A DNA stretch of 64,000 nucleotides from UBA11740 sp035635855 (GCA_035635855.1 DASQAF010000027.1:186001-250000); one strand, 5' to 3'. Positions 16,358 to 26,658 are shown, numbered from the stretch's first letter. Numbers and translations are program-made. Notes: generated from the sequence alone by a model not told the origin.

Positions 16358-18598
16358 TCATTCTCCGGGCGTCCGGCTCAGATCGTGAACGTGCCAGTAG
16401 ACGCTTTCATTGCTCATTTCGGGATGCTTGCGCAGAAACTGATTGGCCAGAGAAAGCGCGCCGGGATCGTCTTTGAGATCGGCGAAAATCTTTCCCTCAC
16501 GTTTGGCTTCTTCGCTGCGGCCCAGCTTGCGATAGATCAACATCAGGTTGTAATGCGCACCCAGGTCCTCGGGATCAATCTGCAGGATTTTCTCGTAGCA
16601 CTCAAGCGCGCCCTTGTAATCACGCTTGATCTTGCAAAGCTCGCCGAGCTGCTGCAAAGAAATTCGATCGCGCGGAAAAGCCGCCAGCACTTGTCTGAAG
16701 TTGCTTTCGGCCTGTTCCAGTTGGCCACGCTTGACGAAGATGCGCGCCTGCTGAAAAAGAGCGCGCGCATTCGTCGGGTTGGCTTTGACAACCGCATCGA
16801 GGATGTTCGCCGCCTCGTCATATTGTTCAAGTTCAATGTGCGCCATGGCGCGATTAACCAGAGCCATCGGCCGGTATTTCTCGTCCAACTCCGCCGCGCG
16901 AGCGAACGCATCGATCGCCAGCGGGTACTGCCTCTGATCAAACAGGGCGATGCCATAATTGTTCCAGCGCCGCCAATCCGGAACGGCAAGCTTATTGTTC
17001 GGATCGGGAGACATCGACGGGTTATCGCCGAGGTGCATCAGGTATTCAGTAGTCGCCATCGTCACGATGGGATAATCCATCGACTTGCCGAGCACATAAT
17101 CGCTGAACACACGGGTGAACCGACGGTAACGAACGCGCGCTGTCAGACGCAGCCCCCCGGTCGCATTGGCCGGGACAGTGAATTGATATCGGGCAACGTC
17201 CGAGCGGCCGGAATTGATTTGATTGTTCTGCGCAAAGACGCGGGTGCGCCAAATGTGGTGCTTGTCGTTGTAGGTGCCGTCGGCTTTGACCAGATAGGTC
17301 TTGTAGTTGTGCGCCGAGTCGTCAAGATAGCCGTTTGGTTTGATAAAGCCTGAGCGATAGACCGGCTTTCCCGCCTCGTCGCTGACAACGAATTCGACAA
17401 AGGCTTCATAAAAGTCGCGCAGCTCCGGCGGGAAAGAGTGGCCGATGTTCTTGTTGGTGATGACCACGTCGGCAGTGAGGCGATCGCCGCCGGCAATGCG
17501 GAAGCTGCTGCGATTAACTGGCGCGATGAACTCTTCCGTGTTGGCACCCGACGCCTTGCGATGAATCGCAAAGATATCCACGCCCAGCTTGTCATCCTCG
17601 AGAAACTTTGTGACCGCGTCCAATTGATCCTTCCATTTGTAGAAAGTTGGAATGGCGGTATTTGACGCCGCCCAGCGATGCGAGACTAGCGTGCCCTGCT
17701 TGGCCGAAACGTCAAACAGCGGCGCCGCGTCGCGCTTCATGTGGCACGAGTTACACGTTTCCTTGTCGCGCACATAAAAGGGGTGCGGCGATTCTTTGGA
17801 AAACGATGATTGCTGCAACTCGTCGGCCACCATGAACGCGCGCAGGAATTTGTAGTCGTTCAACTCACGTGGGACCTGAGACTTGTGACAAGCGCCGCAG
17901 AACTCAGGCGTCTTCAACAGCGGGCGCATCATGGCGCGGCGATGCGATGGGACATCATCGAGAATTTGCTGATCGGTGACCCCGGCGAGCATTCGCGTGC
18001 CATCTTCTTTGACCAGCAAGGCCGGCTCTCCCATCACATAGCCACCAATCCCGCGACCGTTCACAGATTGAATCGTGTGACAGGCGATGCACGACACGCC
18101 GTCATCGTCGAACGGCCTTTTCACTTTCGTGTTTTTGGTGAGCGCGCCCGCAAATAGCGCGGCGGGGTTGTGACAAGATTCGCAGTGGCGAGTGAATTCG
18201 ATTCCTTTCTGCGAAATCAGGTCCTTGACGTTTTTTTGATAGAACGGCTCGCGGAAAGCATTACCGTGCGCCGATTGCCGCCACTGGGCATGGGCGTCGG
18301 TATGGCAGGTCCCGCAACGCTTGGCGAGAACGAACATGTCGCCGGGAATAAATGTCCCGGTCGTAGTGGTCGCATTGCCCGGAGAGAAGGGATTCGATCC
18401 AAACTTGAAGTCGTAGGTCTTGGATATTTCTTCCGCATAGGTTTTCTTGCCGTCGTCAGCTAGATCGGCGCGAACACCGTGCACCAGGACGACGCCGGCT
18501 GCAGTAATGCTTAGAACCAGAATCGAAAGAAGGCAAAGCCGCCGGCCCGATAGCCAGCGATCCGTGAATCGCCCTTGTGGCTCAAACTTATCCATCAT
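16358..18598 (-). CDS. pentaheme cytochrome c554-like protein fused to TPR repeats
   Basis: A 746-residue exported redox protein. After one N-terminal transmembrane or signal helix (about 20-40) come five CxxCH heme sites: 95-99, 139-143, 170-174, 234-238 and 282-286. The layout is of the cytochrome c554/multiheme type. A beta-rich middle part follows, with four or more TPR units from about 560 to 715. The combination suggests a periplasmic electron carrier that docks other proteins through the TPRs. ATG-ATG at 18598/18595 follows GAGGTCAGGTA. Genes 18644-22765 lie directly upstream on the same strand, so this looks like the core of one operon. Electron donor and acceptor are unknown. Confidence 0.88.
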   Translation of the reverse strand: MMDKFEPQGRFTDRWLSGRRLCLLSILVLSITAAGVVLVHGVRADLADDGKKTYAEEISKTYDFKFGSNPFSPGNATTTTGTFIPGDMFVLAKRCGTCHTDAHAQWRQSAHGNAFREPFYQKNVKDLISQKGIEFTRHCESCHNPAALFAGALTKNTKVKRPFDDDGVSCIACHTIQSVNGRGIGGYVMGEPALLVKEDGTRMLAGVTDQQILDDVPSHRRAMMRPLLKTPEFCGACHKSQVPRELNDYKFLRAFMVADELQQSSFSKESPHPFYVRDKETCNSCHMKRDAAPLFDVSAKQGTLVSHRWAASNTAIPTFYKWKDQLDAVTKFLEDDKLGVDIFAIHRKASGANTEEFIAPVNRSSFRIAGGDRLTADVVITNKNIGHSFPPELRDFYEAFVEFVVSDEAGKPVYRSGFIKPNGYLDDSAHNYKTYLVKADGTYNDKHHIWRTRVFAQNNQINSGRSDVARYQFTVPANATGGLRLTARVRYRRFTRVFSDYVLGKSMDYPIVTMATTEYLMHLGDNPSMSPDPNNKLAVPDWRRWNNYGIALFDQRQYPLAIDAFARAAELDEKYRPMALVNRAMAHIELEQYDEAANILDAVVKANPTNARALFQQARIFVKRGQLEQAESNFRQVLAAFPRDRISLQQLGELCKIKRDYKGALECYEKILQIDPEDLGAHYNLMLIYRKLGRSEEAKREGKIFADLKDDPGALSLANQFLRKHPEMSNESVYWHVHDLSRTPGE

Positions 18599-18643
18599 TA
18601 CCTGACCTCAAGGAAAGAACCGTGCAGTTCGCCCGTCCCTGAT

Positions 18644-19468
18644 CTAGAAAGAAATCTCTCCGTCAACAAGCAGCCGCGAAAGATCGATCCGAAAATTGGC
18701 AACCAGACTGACTTGAGTATTAGTTAGATTAAACAACAGTTCTTTGCTCCTCGCAGAGAACAACGGCGCGCCCTTTTCGTCAAAGCGCGTAAAGTAGAAG
18801 ACCGCCTCGTCTCCAGGAACTCTCGGCGGCACAAAATGAACCAACGGGCGGCGCTCGCCATGTTCGTTGGAAATATAAACGTAACGCTGAAGATCTGCCA
18901 GTCGCGCACCTTTGAAAACCGAATAGATCGCGTCCGCGCCGGGTTGCTCTTTCGACGAGGAGCCCAAGGTCAGCACATAGTTGTTTGCGCAGGCCGGACA
19001 TTGCAGGATGCCGTTCCACTTCGCGTCAAAACCGGCCTTCTCGTTCGGGCTCATTTGATCATAGTTTGCCTCAAGCTGCTTTTCGCGCAACAGGGCCGCC
19101 CGAATCGGCAGACCGGATCTGAGTCGCAACCTGAAAGTGAAATCCAGCGGTGCCTGCGCACCGCCAACCGCCGCGGTAGTCTGGTCAGTTCTCACCAGCG
19201 CCGGGCCACCTATCCCGGTATTCGTACTCGGCGCGCCAGCCACCATTTGTACCACCCTGTCGCGATTAAGCCGCACCTCCTGGGTAACCGTCCAGGGCGA
19301 ATCGTTCATCACCCGTTCCACGTCCTTGCGATTCCACTCCATAAAATTCTTTCGGGTCCAGTCAGCTTGCGCCGAAACGGTGTTGCACCACGCGCCCGCA
19401 AACAGCGTCATGAGAAGCGTCAAACAGACGCGGTTGATAGCCCTTACATCTAAGTTGCTCACCTTCAT
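18644..19468 (-). CDS. secreted protein of unknown function in the cytochrome/TPR cluster
   Basis: A 274-residue protein that I do not recognise. A signal peptide (LTLLMTLFAGAWCNTVSAQ) is followed by WTRKNFMEWNRKDVERVMND-SPW, a pattern I associate with secreted acidobacterial proteins, and by a CPAC pair near the middle that could bind metal or form a disulphide. The remainder is beta-rich. ATG 19468 is chosen because AAGGAAGAC stands just before it; ATG 19483 and an earlier start at 19513 are possible. It lies 45 bases upstream of the pentaheme cytochrome gene and 41 bases after a TPR gene, so it probably works with them. Confidence 0.75.
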   Translation of the reverse strand: MKVSNLDVRAINRVCLTLLMTLFAGAWCNTVSAQADWTRKNFMEWNRKDVERVMNDSPWTVTQEVRLNRDRVVQMVAGAPSTNTGIGGPALVRTDQTTAAVGGAQAPLDFTFRLRLRSGLPIRAALLREKQLEANYDQMSPNEKAGFDAKWNGILQCPACANNYVLTLGSSSKEQPGADAIYSVFKGARLADLQRYVYISNEHGERRPLVHFVPPRVPGDEAVFYFTRFDEKGAPLFSARSKELLFNLTNTQVSLVANFRIDLSRLLVDGEISF

Positions 19469-19509
19469 GTCTTCCTTGTACATGAAAATTGTTTCCCCGC
19501 TTCCTGATT

Positions 19510-21195
19510 TCACGGTGGCGATTGTCCGAGCATTCGCTGAGTGCGAAGTTTTTCATCAGTGATGCGATCTTGATTTGCTTGTTTCTCCAGGGCCTGGAGA
19601 CGCTTGAACTCAGCCAACTCCGTATTCGCCTTCTCGCTTGCCTTGAGCCGGGAATAGGCCAGGAACAGTTGATAGTGCGCCTGGGTCTGTGTCGGATTTC
19701 GTTCGATCACTTGCCGCAATCGCACAACTGCTTCATCGTAGTTCCGTCGTTTGATGGCCAGACGCGCATAATCGTATAAGACTGGAACATTCTCCGGCTC
19801 GAGGCTCAGCGCTCGTTTCAGCGGCGCCTCAGCGTCATCGAGACTCCCCTGCTCGAGAGTTACATAACCCAGACTGGCCAGGGCGTCCACGTGATCGGGA
19901 TGAGTCATGAGAAATTTCTCGAGCAATTGCCGTGCAACTTCGAAATCGCCCGCCGATCGATGAGCGTAACCGCGCAGATATTCTATGTCTTTGATGTTTG
20001 GATCGATGGACGCCGCCAGATCAAAGTCGGCGGCTGCAGCAGTCCATTCACCCTTGCGATAGCTGGCATTGGCGCGACCGAGAACGTAAGCCACCTGCTT
20101 GGGATCCAGCGCGATTGCCGCGCCGTATTCTTTGATCGCCCCCTCCCAAAAGCCCGCGCGGAAATATTCCCTCCCCAGCAGGTAATGATAGTTGGCGCTC
20201 CGATCGTCGCGCTCGATGGCGTGCTTGAACTCTTCAATGGCGTTGGCCTCATCGTTGCGCGCGCTGGCAATCAAGCCCAGACGAAAATGAGTTTCGGCTG
20301 GACCGGGATTCTGATCGGCCGCTTCGGCCAGATAGCGCGCCGCTTCGTCGTTTCGATCCAGATTGTACAGCGCGATTCCTAAGTTGTAGAGAACCTCATA
20401 CGTATGCGGCATTGCTTTGTTGACCAGTTCGAAAAGCCTGGCCGCATGCTCATATTCCTTGTTCTGCGCCACCAATGTTGCCAGCATAAACAAACCTTTT
20501 GGATCGTTCGCAAACTTGCGTTCCAACCATTCGACAACTGCCTGGGCGTCCGCCTGGCGGTTGGCGCGATAAGCAACGTTGACGTAGGCCAGCGCTAGTT
20601 GGGGATCGTCAGGCTCTGCTCTGCGCGCCTGGGCAAAATGATCAGCGGCCTTCACGAAATCGCCAGCGTCGCTGTAGAGCACGCCCAGATTATAGTGCGC
20701 CTGAACATGAGCTGGATCGGCTGACAATACTCTTTCGAACTCAGCAATTGCAGGGCCATTTTGGCCACGCTCGGCGAGCATCCGACCCAGATTGTTTCGG
20801 GCGCTAATGAAGTTTGGATCGAGCTTTACCGCCATATTGAATTCGGTGAAGGCTTCGTCCGCGTGACCGCTGCGGTCCAGGACGACTCCCAGAACATTAT
20901 GAGCGGTCGCCGATCTCGGCGCTGCGCTTACCGCGGCTCGAGCCGCGCGCTCAGCATCTGCCAGGGCATTTGCCTGCAGCGCCGCGACCGCTGCGTTGAG
21001 CGAATCGCGCGCGGATGGCGTGAGGCTGGCGTCCGCTGCCGATGGAGTTCTTCCGGTCCCCGACTGACGCACACCCGTAGCACGCTGGGCCGACGCTTCC
21101 GACGAGCTTAGCGAGAGCGCTAGCAAGCAAAGCAACCACCGGCAAACACCGCTGGTCGTACGCGTCGCTCTCTGCCCTGGCGAGTTCCTAATCAC
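19510..21195 (-). CDS. secreted TPR-repeat protein
   Basis: A protein of about 561 residues with a signal peptide (WLLCLLALSLSSSEASAQ) and a mature part made almost wholly of TPR units (around a dozen). It is a periplasmic scaffold by inference. GTG at 21195 is preferred: it leaves a 16-base gap after the upstream TPR gene, whereas the longest frame (TTG 21270) would overlap that gene by 59 bases. The C-terminus is Gln/Lys-rich. It sits second in the TPR-TPR-unknown-cytochrome-cytochrome gene series and probably serves the same complex. No catalytic motif is visible. Confidence 0.82.
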   Translation of the reverse strand: MIRNSPGQRATRTTSGVCRWLLCLLALSLSSSEASAQRATGVRQSGTGRTPSAADASLTPSARDSLNAAVAALQANALADAERAARAAVSAAPRSATAHNVLGVVLDRSGHADEAFTEFNMAVKLDPNFISARNNLGRMLAERGQNGPAIAEFERVLSADPAHVQAHYNLGVLYSDAGDFVKAADHFAQARRAEPDDPQLALAYVNVAYRANRQADAQAVVEWLERKFANDPKGLFMLATLVAQNKEYEHAARLFELVNKAMPHTYEVLYNLGIALYNLDRNDEAARYLAEAADQNPGPAETHFRLGLIASARNDEANAIEEFKHAIERDDRSANYHYLLGREYFRAGFWEGAIKEYGAAIALDPKQVAYVLGRANASYRKGEWTAAAADFDLAASIDPNIKDIEYLRGYAHRSAGDFEVARQLLEKFLMTHPDHVDALASLGYVTLEQGSLDDAEAPLKRALSLEPENVPVLYDYARLAIKRRNYDEAVVRLRQVIERNPTQTQAHYQLFLAYSRLKASEKANTELAEFKRLQALEKQANQDRITDEKLRTQRMLGQSPP

Positions 21196-21211
21196 CTGCG
21201 ACTCTTTATCC

Positions 21212-22765
21212 TTACTGTTTAGCTGGCCTGTTCGTTCGAAACTCAGTGTTGAGACGATCCACGATCGCAAACTCCCGATTAGCTTCGGCGGCGCGACCCA
21301 ATCGCTTGAGGGCTAAGCCAAGCTGATAGTGAGCGTCCGGTCGGTCGGGCGCCAAGGCAACCGCGGTCTGCAAAGATTCAACTGCGTCCGTGAACCGCTC
21401 CGCGAGATTCAATGCCCGACCAAGCGCCCAATGCGCTTCGAAACTTTTTGCCTCTAAACTCGTCGCCCGTTTGAGCGCGCTAATGGCTTCGTCGGTTCTC
21501 CCTTGCTTAACCAGCAAGGCCCCCAAACCGATTTGGCCCATCGCCGACTTCGGATCGATCTCAATCAATTTTTGATATTCAACTAATGCTGCTTGCGAGT
21601 CTCCGGCAGCTTCCAAAGCGGTGCCAAGAAAGAAGCGGGCCTCGGCATGTTGAGGATTCAGCTTGAGCGCCGCGCGCAAACTCTGCACCGCTGTCGCATA
21701 GTCTTTCAAGGTGTAGGCTACGCGACCAAGATAAAAGTTCGCGTCAAAACTCGCGGGAGTCAGGGCAACCGCCTGTGCCAGAGCCTCGCTGGCTTCATTG
21801 TTGGCGTCGCCACGGGCGGCCAGCACGATTCCCAGTAACGTAAGCGACGACGCATCACCCGCATTTAGACGCAGCGACCGTCGCGCTTCTTTTTCAGCAG
21901 CAGTGCTTTGACCTGAGTTGAATAGCGCGAGCGCGTAGAAATAGGCGGCATCAGCCGAAGCGGGTTGCAGTTTCGTCAACTCCGCGAATGTTTCTGCCGC
22001 CTCGGACCAGCGATTAAGCTTGATGTAAGCGAGTCCTAAATCCTGCCAGGCACCGACTAGAGAGGAGTCGCGCCGCAGAGCTTCCTGAAAGCCGCTGATC
22101 GCCGTCTTCATATCGCCACGATCGGCAGAGAGCAGGGCACCGATGTATGTGACTCGGGGGTCCAAAGGGCGGGCATCCTGCAGCAGTTGATATTGTCCCA
22201 GGGCCAGCTCAGTATTTCCCAGAGCACGGTAGGCGGCCACTAATTCAAAACGCGTCTCGTACTGGCGCGGATCGATCTCAAGCGCGCGGCGCAACTGACG
22301 CGCGGCCTCCGTTAATTCCTTTTGTTCGCCCAGCCGCAAGAGAAAGCGACCTAACTGGTAATGCGCAGTGTAGTTCTTGTCGTCAAGTTTGATCGCCGCT
22401 CGTTCTGCCGCAATTGCTTCCGCGGGTCGGCCGAGCTTCCACAAGACGTAGCCTAGATTTGCTTGATACTCAGAGTTGGTCGGCTCTAGAGTTACGACCT
22501 GGCGCAGATCTTCGTAAGATTCCTGATAGCGGTTTAGCCGCATGCGCGCCAGCGCGCGCGCGTTTAGCGCACCGGCATCTCTGGGATTTGCCGCCAGTTT
22601 CGCGCTGGCTTCTACCTCGGTTTGTTCGGCGCGCATCTGTGGCGTGCTGAACCGTTCGACGTGCGAGCGCGTCACAGCTCCGATTTGAGGTGCGGTTGAC
22701 TGAGCGACGACTGACGGCGCGCCGACAAGAACAATCGCTATCAGGCAACGCGTGTGGACTTTCAT
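21212..22765 (-). CDS. secreted TPR-repeat protein
   Basis: A 517-residue protein with a short signal peptide (CLIAIVLVGAPSVVAQ) and at least twelve TPR units with the usual small-residue and proline periodicity. It heads the minus-strand series that runs through the pentaheme cytochrome. Its best-visible role is protein docking in the periplasm. It is similar in size and style to the proteins of 369-1766 and 19510-21195, and all three may be distant paralogues. A 183-bp gap separates it from the receptor gene stop at 22949, leaving room for its own promoter. Confidence 0.85.
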   Translation of the reverse strand: MKVHTRCLIAIVLVGAPSVVAQSTAPQIGAVTRSHVERFSTPQMRAEQTEVEASAKLAANPRDAGALNARALARMRLNRYQESYEDLRQVVTLEPTNSEYQANLGYVLWKLGRPAEAIAAERAAIKLDDKNYTAHYQLGRFLLRLGEQKELTEAARQLRRALEIDPRQYETRFELVAAYRALGNTELALGQYQLLQDARPLDPRVTYIGALLSADRGDMKTAISGFQEALRRDSSLVGAWQDLGLAYIKLNRWSEAAETFAELTKLQPASADAAYFYALALFNSGQSTAAEKEARRSLRLNAGDASSLTLLGIVLAARGDANNEASEALAQAVALTPASFDANFYLGRVAYTLKDYATAVQSLRAALKLNPQHAEARFFLGTALEAAGDSQAALVEYQKLIEIDPKSAMGQIGLGALLVKQGRTDEAISALKRATSLEAKSFEAHWALGRALNLAERFTDAVESLQTAVALAPDRPDAHYQLGLALKRLGRAAEANREFAIVDRLNTEFRTNRPAKQ

Positions 22766-22948
22766 AAATATTGCACTTCAGGTCGCTCCGGGAGATTGAG
22801 CGGCGATCTTAGCAAAAGACGACCGGGCGCGCGAGCGACGGGTCGTCTCTAATCTGGGCGTGGGCAGAGCGGGTGCGGGCCGGATCGCTGCCCTGTCCTC
22901 TGGTTAATGGATCGCCGGCGCCGCTTGGGCCACGGGCCGGCGTTCCTT

Positions 22949-25900
22949 TTAGAAGATAAGTTTCGCGCGATATTGAACGACACGCCCGGGCATCGCGTTG
23001 AACCTGATGCTCCCGAAATCACCAAAGTTTGCGTTGTTGCTGGGTACCGAGTAGTTCGGATGATTGAACAGATTGAAAAACTCCACGCCGATTTGCATAG
23101 TTAGTGTTTCCCGCAACTTGGTGTTCTTAAAGACGGACGCATCCGTGGTGAAAATCGACGGGCCGGTAAACGTATTCCGCCCCAGGTTGCCAAAGCGAAT
23201 TGTGTTACCCGCCGCATTGGTCACCGTATTGAAATGGGCGGGATTGGTATCAAACGCCGCTGGATTTAAGATCCGGCCCGCGGGGACGTTAGCGAACGGA
23301 TCGCCGATAAGATTTGGACGCTGGCCGCCGCCGCAATCACAAACCACGCTGTATCGGAATCCGGAACGAGCGGATTCAATAATGTTGAATTGGAAGCCTT
23401 CAAAGAGCTTGCTCAGAGCTCCGCCTTGATTGAAATAACGTTTTCCTTTCCCAAAGGGAAGGTCAATAATAGCGTTCGCTGATAAAAGGTGGCGCACATC
23501 AAGCGACGATGGGCCAAAATCCCGATTCAGGTCGAATGGATTGATCGGGCCGCCACGACCGTTGCGCGAGTCTCCCAGACCGTTGAAGATCCCGGTCGAG
23601 TTATCCTTGGTGCTGCTCCAGGTATAGGCGACTTGCCCCTGGACATTATGCGAGAGCCGCTTGATTAGCTGAGTCTGCAACCCATTGTACCGTGACCTGG
23701 CCCCATTAGAATAGATGATGGCGCTGTTAATGAACTGTCCCGCGGCATTTTGCGCCAACGCCAACCCACTCGACCCAATGTCGTTCGCATAAAGTAAGTT
23801 TCGCGTTCGGTTACCGACGAAGCCAACGTCAAGCGAATAGTCCTTGCCTAGCTGATATTGGACACTTATCTGGAACTGGTGTGTCGAGGCTACCTTCTGC
23901 TTCGGATCGACCGCAAAGACGCCAATGAAATTTGGTACGTTAGCAGGATCAACTTGTGGCACCACGGGTGGTCCGGTCACCATGCTGTAGACCGCTCCGG
24001 TCGTCGGAATTCCGAATTGGTCGAAAGAGACGCTGTTTGAGAACGGCGGGTTGCGAACTCCGGGCGGATAGTCAACCCCGTCGAGAGTATAGAGCAAGCC
24101 ATAGCCACCACGCAGAACGATCTTCTTATCTTTGTCCACGGCATAGGCAAAGCCGATGCGAGGCCCAAAATTATTCTTGTCGGTCTGGATGATCTTATCT
24201 CCGCTGCCCGAGGCGACAACGACCTTCCGTTGCGCGATGTCGAACAAGCTATAACGACCATTCGCCTCGGAGAAAGGCGTGAACAGGTCATAGCGAAGAC
24301 CAAGGTTCAACGTCAGCCGATCATTGACCTTCCAATCGTCCTGAACGAACAGTCCCCACTCCTGCGAACGCAGATTGAAAGGTCCACCGAAGATTTTCGA
24401 CTTCGTGACCAGATCTGCAGGCAGGCCGAGCAGAATGTTCGCCTGCGAATTTCCGGTGCCGCCGTAAGGGGTTCCGTCGGGTCTCACAAAACAGGCGATG
24501 GTGGTTCCCGACGCGGCCGGACAAGTGGGATTAGGGCCGGTGCCTGGGCCGCGATCCCCATATTGGAACTGGCCCTTCAACGAACCCGTGCGCCCGCCGT
24601 CAATCGTGTTCAGGCGCCGCATGCGCAACTCGCCGCCGAACTTGAGGACCTGATTTCCTTTAATGACGGTAAGCGTGTCGGCGAAATAGGGGTTCTTGCT
24701 CTTCACCTGAAAGAGCCCGCCGTCACCAGTGAACTCTAAAAATCCGTCATTGAAGTTACCAATCAAGGCGCCGCCTGATGCCTCAAGCGATCCGTCGTTC
24801 GAGTTTGGAATCCCGATATCCTGGGCATACGTCGGGCTCACGCCACAGGCTCCGCCGACGCCACAGTTAAAGATCGAAATCTGAATCTGGGTGATGCCAA
24901 AGCGGAACTCATTCAAGGTTGTTGGGCTGAAGGTGTGCGTGTCAGTGACGGCAATCTGCCGAGAGTTTCCTCGCTCTTCACCCGCTCCGAATCCGGTGGT
25001 CGCAATGTTTCCGGGAACCAGGTTTGCTCGAGTGGTCGTCAATCGCTGGTCGGTGAAGCGTCCGGCCAATGAGTTCCTGCTGCTCAGCTTGTGATCGATC
25101 TTGACTTCATAATTATCAATGACTTCCCTATTCGCGCGCTGGGTAAAGAAGTTGGGTCTGCCCCCGCAGCAATCCAACCTTCCTGACGGATTGAAAACAG
25201 TGCGCGTTGGCTGAGCGTATGAGTTCAGGTACTTGCTGCCAACCGAGCTGATTTGGCCACTCGGAATGACGTTTCCCGGATAAGGCAGCCCAGTTCGCGG
25301 ATCCCGAATCGTGGGAAATTCGCTGAAGTCCCCAGTACGAGATTTCGCGGTTGGGACGGTTGTGTTCGCCGGGAACGGTAGATTATTCCGCTGTCCCAGG
25401 TAATCGAAAAAGAAGAAGGTTTGATTCTTCTTGATCGGCCCGCCGATGGTGCCGCCGAATTCGTGAATCTGCTGCACGGGTTTGAGACTCGCAGCCACTT
25501 CCAAAGGGTTGGGACTAGTCTGACTCAGGATGTCATTCAAGTGCGCCTTCAAGACCGGATGATAAGCGTTGAGGGCTGAGTTCTGTCCATAGTAGTAGCC
25601 CGACCCGTGAAACTCGTTACCTCCGGACTTGATGGTAGTGGTGACTACGGCACCGGCCGCGCGGCCAACATCCGCGGACGGAACGCTGGTAGTCACTTTG
25701 AACTCGGCAATAGCGTCCGGGTTTGGAAAGGTTCCAATAGTTCCAAACTGCGGCTCGTTGTTATCCACGCCGTCGAGCGAAAAATTGTTATTAGTTGCAC
25801 GCTGCCCGTTCGCGGAAATCGCCGCGCCGCCTGAGCGATTGAAACGGGAAGACTCAGAACTGCCGTTCTCGTTACTGCCTCCGGGGCCGCCGTTGCCGGC

Positions 25901-26479
25901 GCGCGGGTCACCATTGTTAAAAGCGCGAGCTTCGGGACCTCCACCCAAGCCAACGTTGTTGGCGCGGGCTACTCCGGGCGTGAGCGTTGCGAGCTGCGTA
26001 AAGTTGCGACCTGAAAGGGGCAACTCCGTCACTTGTCGTCCCGAGATCACCGTGCCGCGATCGCTGGTCTCCGACTGCACCATTGACGGAGCCGCAGTCA
26101 CCGTGACCGTGCCGCCTACTCCGCCGGCTGTCACTGTAACATCAACGACCTCGGTGCTGGCGGTCTGCACATTAACATTCTCTCGGACGGTCTCAGGGAA
26201 CGATGGCGCCTTTACACTGACTGTGTACTTGCCTGGATCCAGCAGAGGCACTTCGTAGGTTCCATCATCGCCACCCTCGGCAGTGTGGCTGGCATTCGTG
26301 TCGACATTGGTAACCGTGATGGTTGCCTTCTGAACCACGGCCCCGTTCTGATCGGTGATGGTTCCTTTGATCGTTCCTTTATTTGTTTGGGCCGTTGCCG
26401 GAATCGCAACGACTCCAAGCAAGAAGATGAAAGTAATTGTGCTCACCGACAGGCTGGCGATCTTTCGGATGATGGACAT
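22949..26479 (-). CDS. Oar-like TonB-dependent outer-membrane receptor
   Basis: A 1176-residue receptor. A signal peptide (ending AIPATAQ) leads into a carboxypeptidase-regulatory-like beta-sandwich (GTIKGTITDQNGAVVQKATI, about residues 33-115). Next come the plug domain (RQVTELPLSGRNFTQLATL is the plug start) and a long beta-barrel with the usual TFFFFDYLGQR and AYTWSSTKDNS strands, ending FRAKLIF-like (RVVQYRAKLIF). ATG 26479 (MSIIRKIASL) is preferred over an in-frame start 66 bases upstream because it begins the signal peptide and follows GCGAGGTTCC. There is no SusD gene nearby, as is common in Acidobacteriota. Its position downstream of a ROK regulator and near maltodextrin enzymes suggests oligosaccharide uptake. 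Confidence 0.92.
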   Translation of the reverse strand: MSIIRKIASLSVSTITFIFLLGVVAIPATAQTNKGTIKGTITDQNGAVVQKATITVTNVDTNASHTAEGGDDGTYEVPLLDPGKYTVSVKAPSFPETVRENVNVQTASTEVVDVTVTAGGVGGTVTVTAAPSMVQSETSDRGTVISGRQVTELPLSGRNFTQLATLTPGVARANNVGLGGGPEARAFNNGDPRAGNGGPGGSNENGSSESSRFNRSGGAAISANGQRATNNNFSLDGVDNNEPQFGTIGTFPNPDAIAEFKVTTSVPSADVGRAAGAVVTTTIKSGGNEFHGSGYYYGQNSALNAYHPVLKAHLNDILSQTSPNPLEVAASLKPVQQIHEFGGTIGGPIKKNQTFFFFDYLGQRNNLPFPANTTVPTAKSRTGDFSEFPTIRDPRTGLPYPGNVIPSGQISSVGSKYLNSYAQPTRTVFNPSGRLDCCGGRPNFFTQRANREVIDNYEVKIDHKLSSRNSLAGRFTDQRLTTTRANLVPGNIATTGFGAGEERGNSRQIAVTDTHTFSPTTLNEFRFGITQIQISIFNCGVGGACGVSPTYAQDIGIPNSNDGSLEASGGALIGNFNDGFLEFTGDGGLFQVKSKNPYFADTLTVIKGNQVLKFGGELRMRRLNTIDGGRTGSLKGQFQYGDRGPGTGPNPTCPAASGTTIACFVRPDGTPYGGTGNSQANILLGLPADLVTKSKIFGGPFNLRSQEWGLFVQDDWKVNDRLTLNLGLRYDLFTPFSEANGRYSLFDIAQRKVVVASGSGDKIIQTDKNNFGPRIGFAYAVDKDKKIVLRGGYGLLYTLDGVDYPPGVRNPPFSNSVSFDQFGIPTTGAVYSMVTGPPVVPQVDPANVPNFIGVFAVDPKQKVASTHQFQISVQYQLGKDYSLDVGFVGNRTRNLLYANDIGSSGLALAQNAAGQFINSAIIYSNGARSRYNGLQTQLIKRLSHNVQGQVAYTWSSTKDNSTGIFNGLGDSRNGRGGPINPFDLNRDFGPSSLDVRHLLSANAIIDLPFGKGKRYFNQGGALSKLFEGFQFNIIESARSGFRYSVVCDCGGGQRPNLIGDPFANVPAGRILNPAAFDTNPAHFNTVTNAAGNTIRFGNLGRNTFTGPSIFTTDASVFKNTKLRETLTMQIGVEFFNLFNHPNYSVPSNNANFGDFGSIRFNAMPGRVVQYRAKLIF

Positions 26480-26658
26480 TATGGAACCTCGCAAGAAAAT
26501 AAGAAGTACACTCTCCCCGATCAGGAAGAATGTTACTTCAACCATTTACTGCAAATGCATGGGCCAATGCACAGTGCACGATGGCTCTCAGCTTAGTAAG
26601 AATCCTCTAAATGCCTTGTTCGAACCGCCCCCGCTGGGGTTTGTTGTCTTAGCGAACT

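Noticed and set aside
16385..17353. 322-codon plus-strand open frame
   Set aside because: It is fully antisense to the pentaheme cytochrome gene, has no RBS or recognisable domain, and its composition mirrors the codon bias of the opposite strand.
25629..26258. 209-codon plus-strand open frame
   Set aside because: Antisense to the TonB receptor's signal/plug region; Pro/Ser/Thr-rich text is the mirror of the receptor's Gly/Thr-rich sequence.
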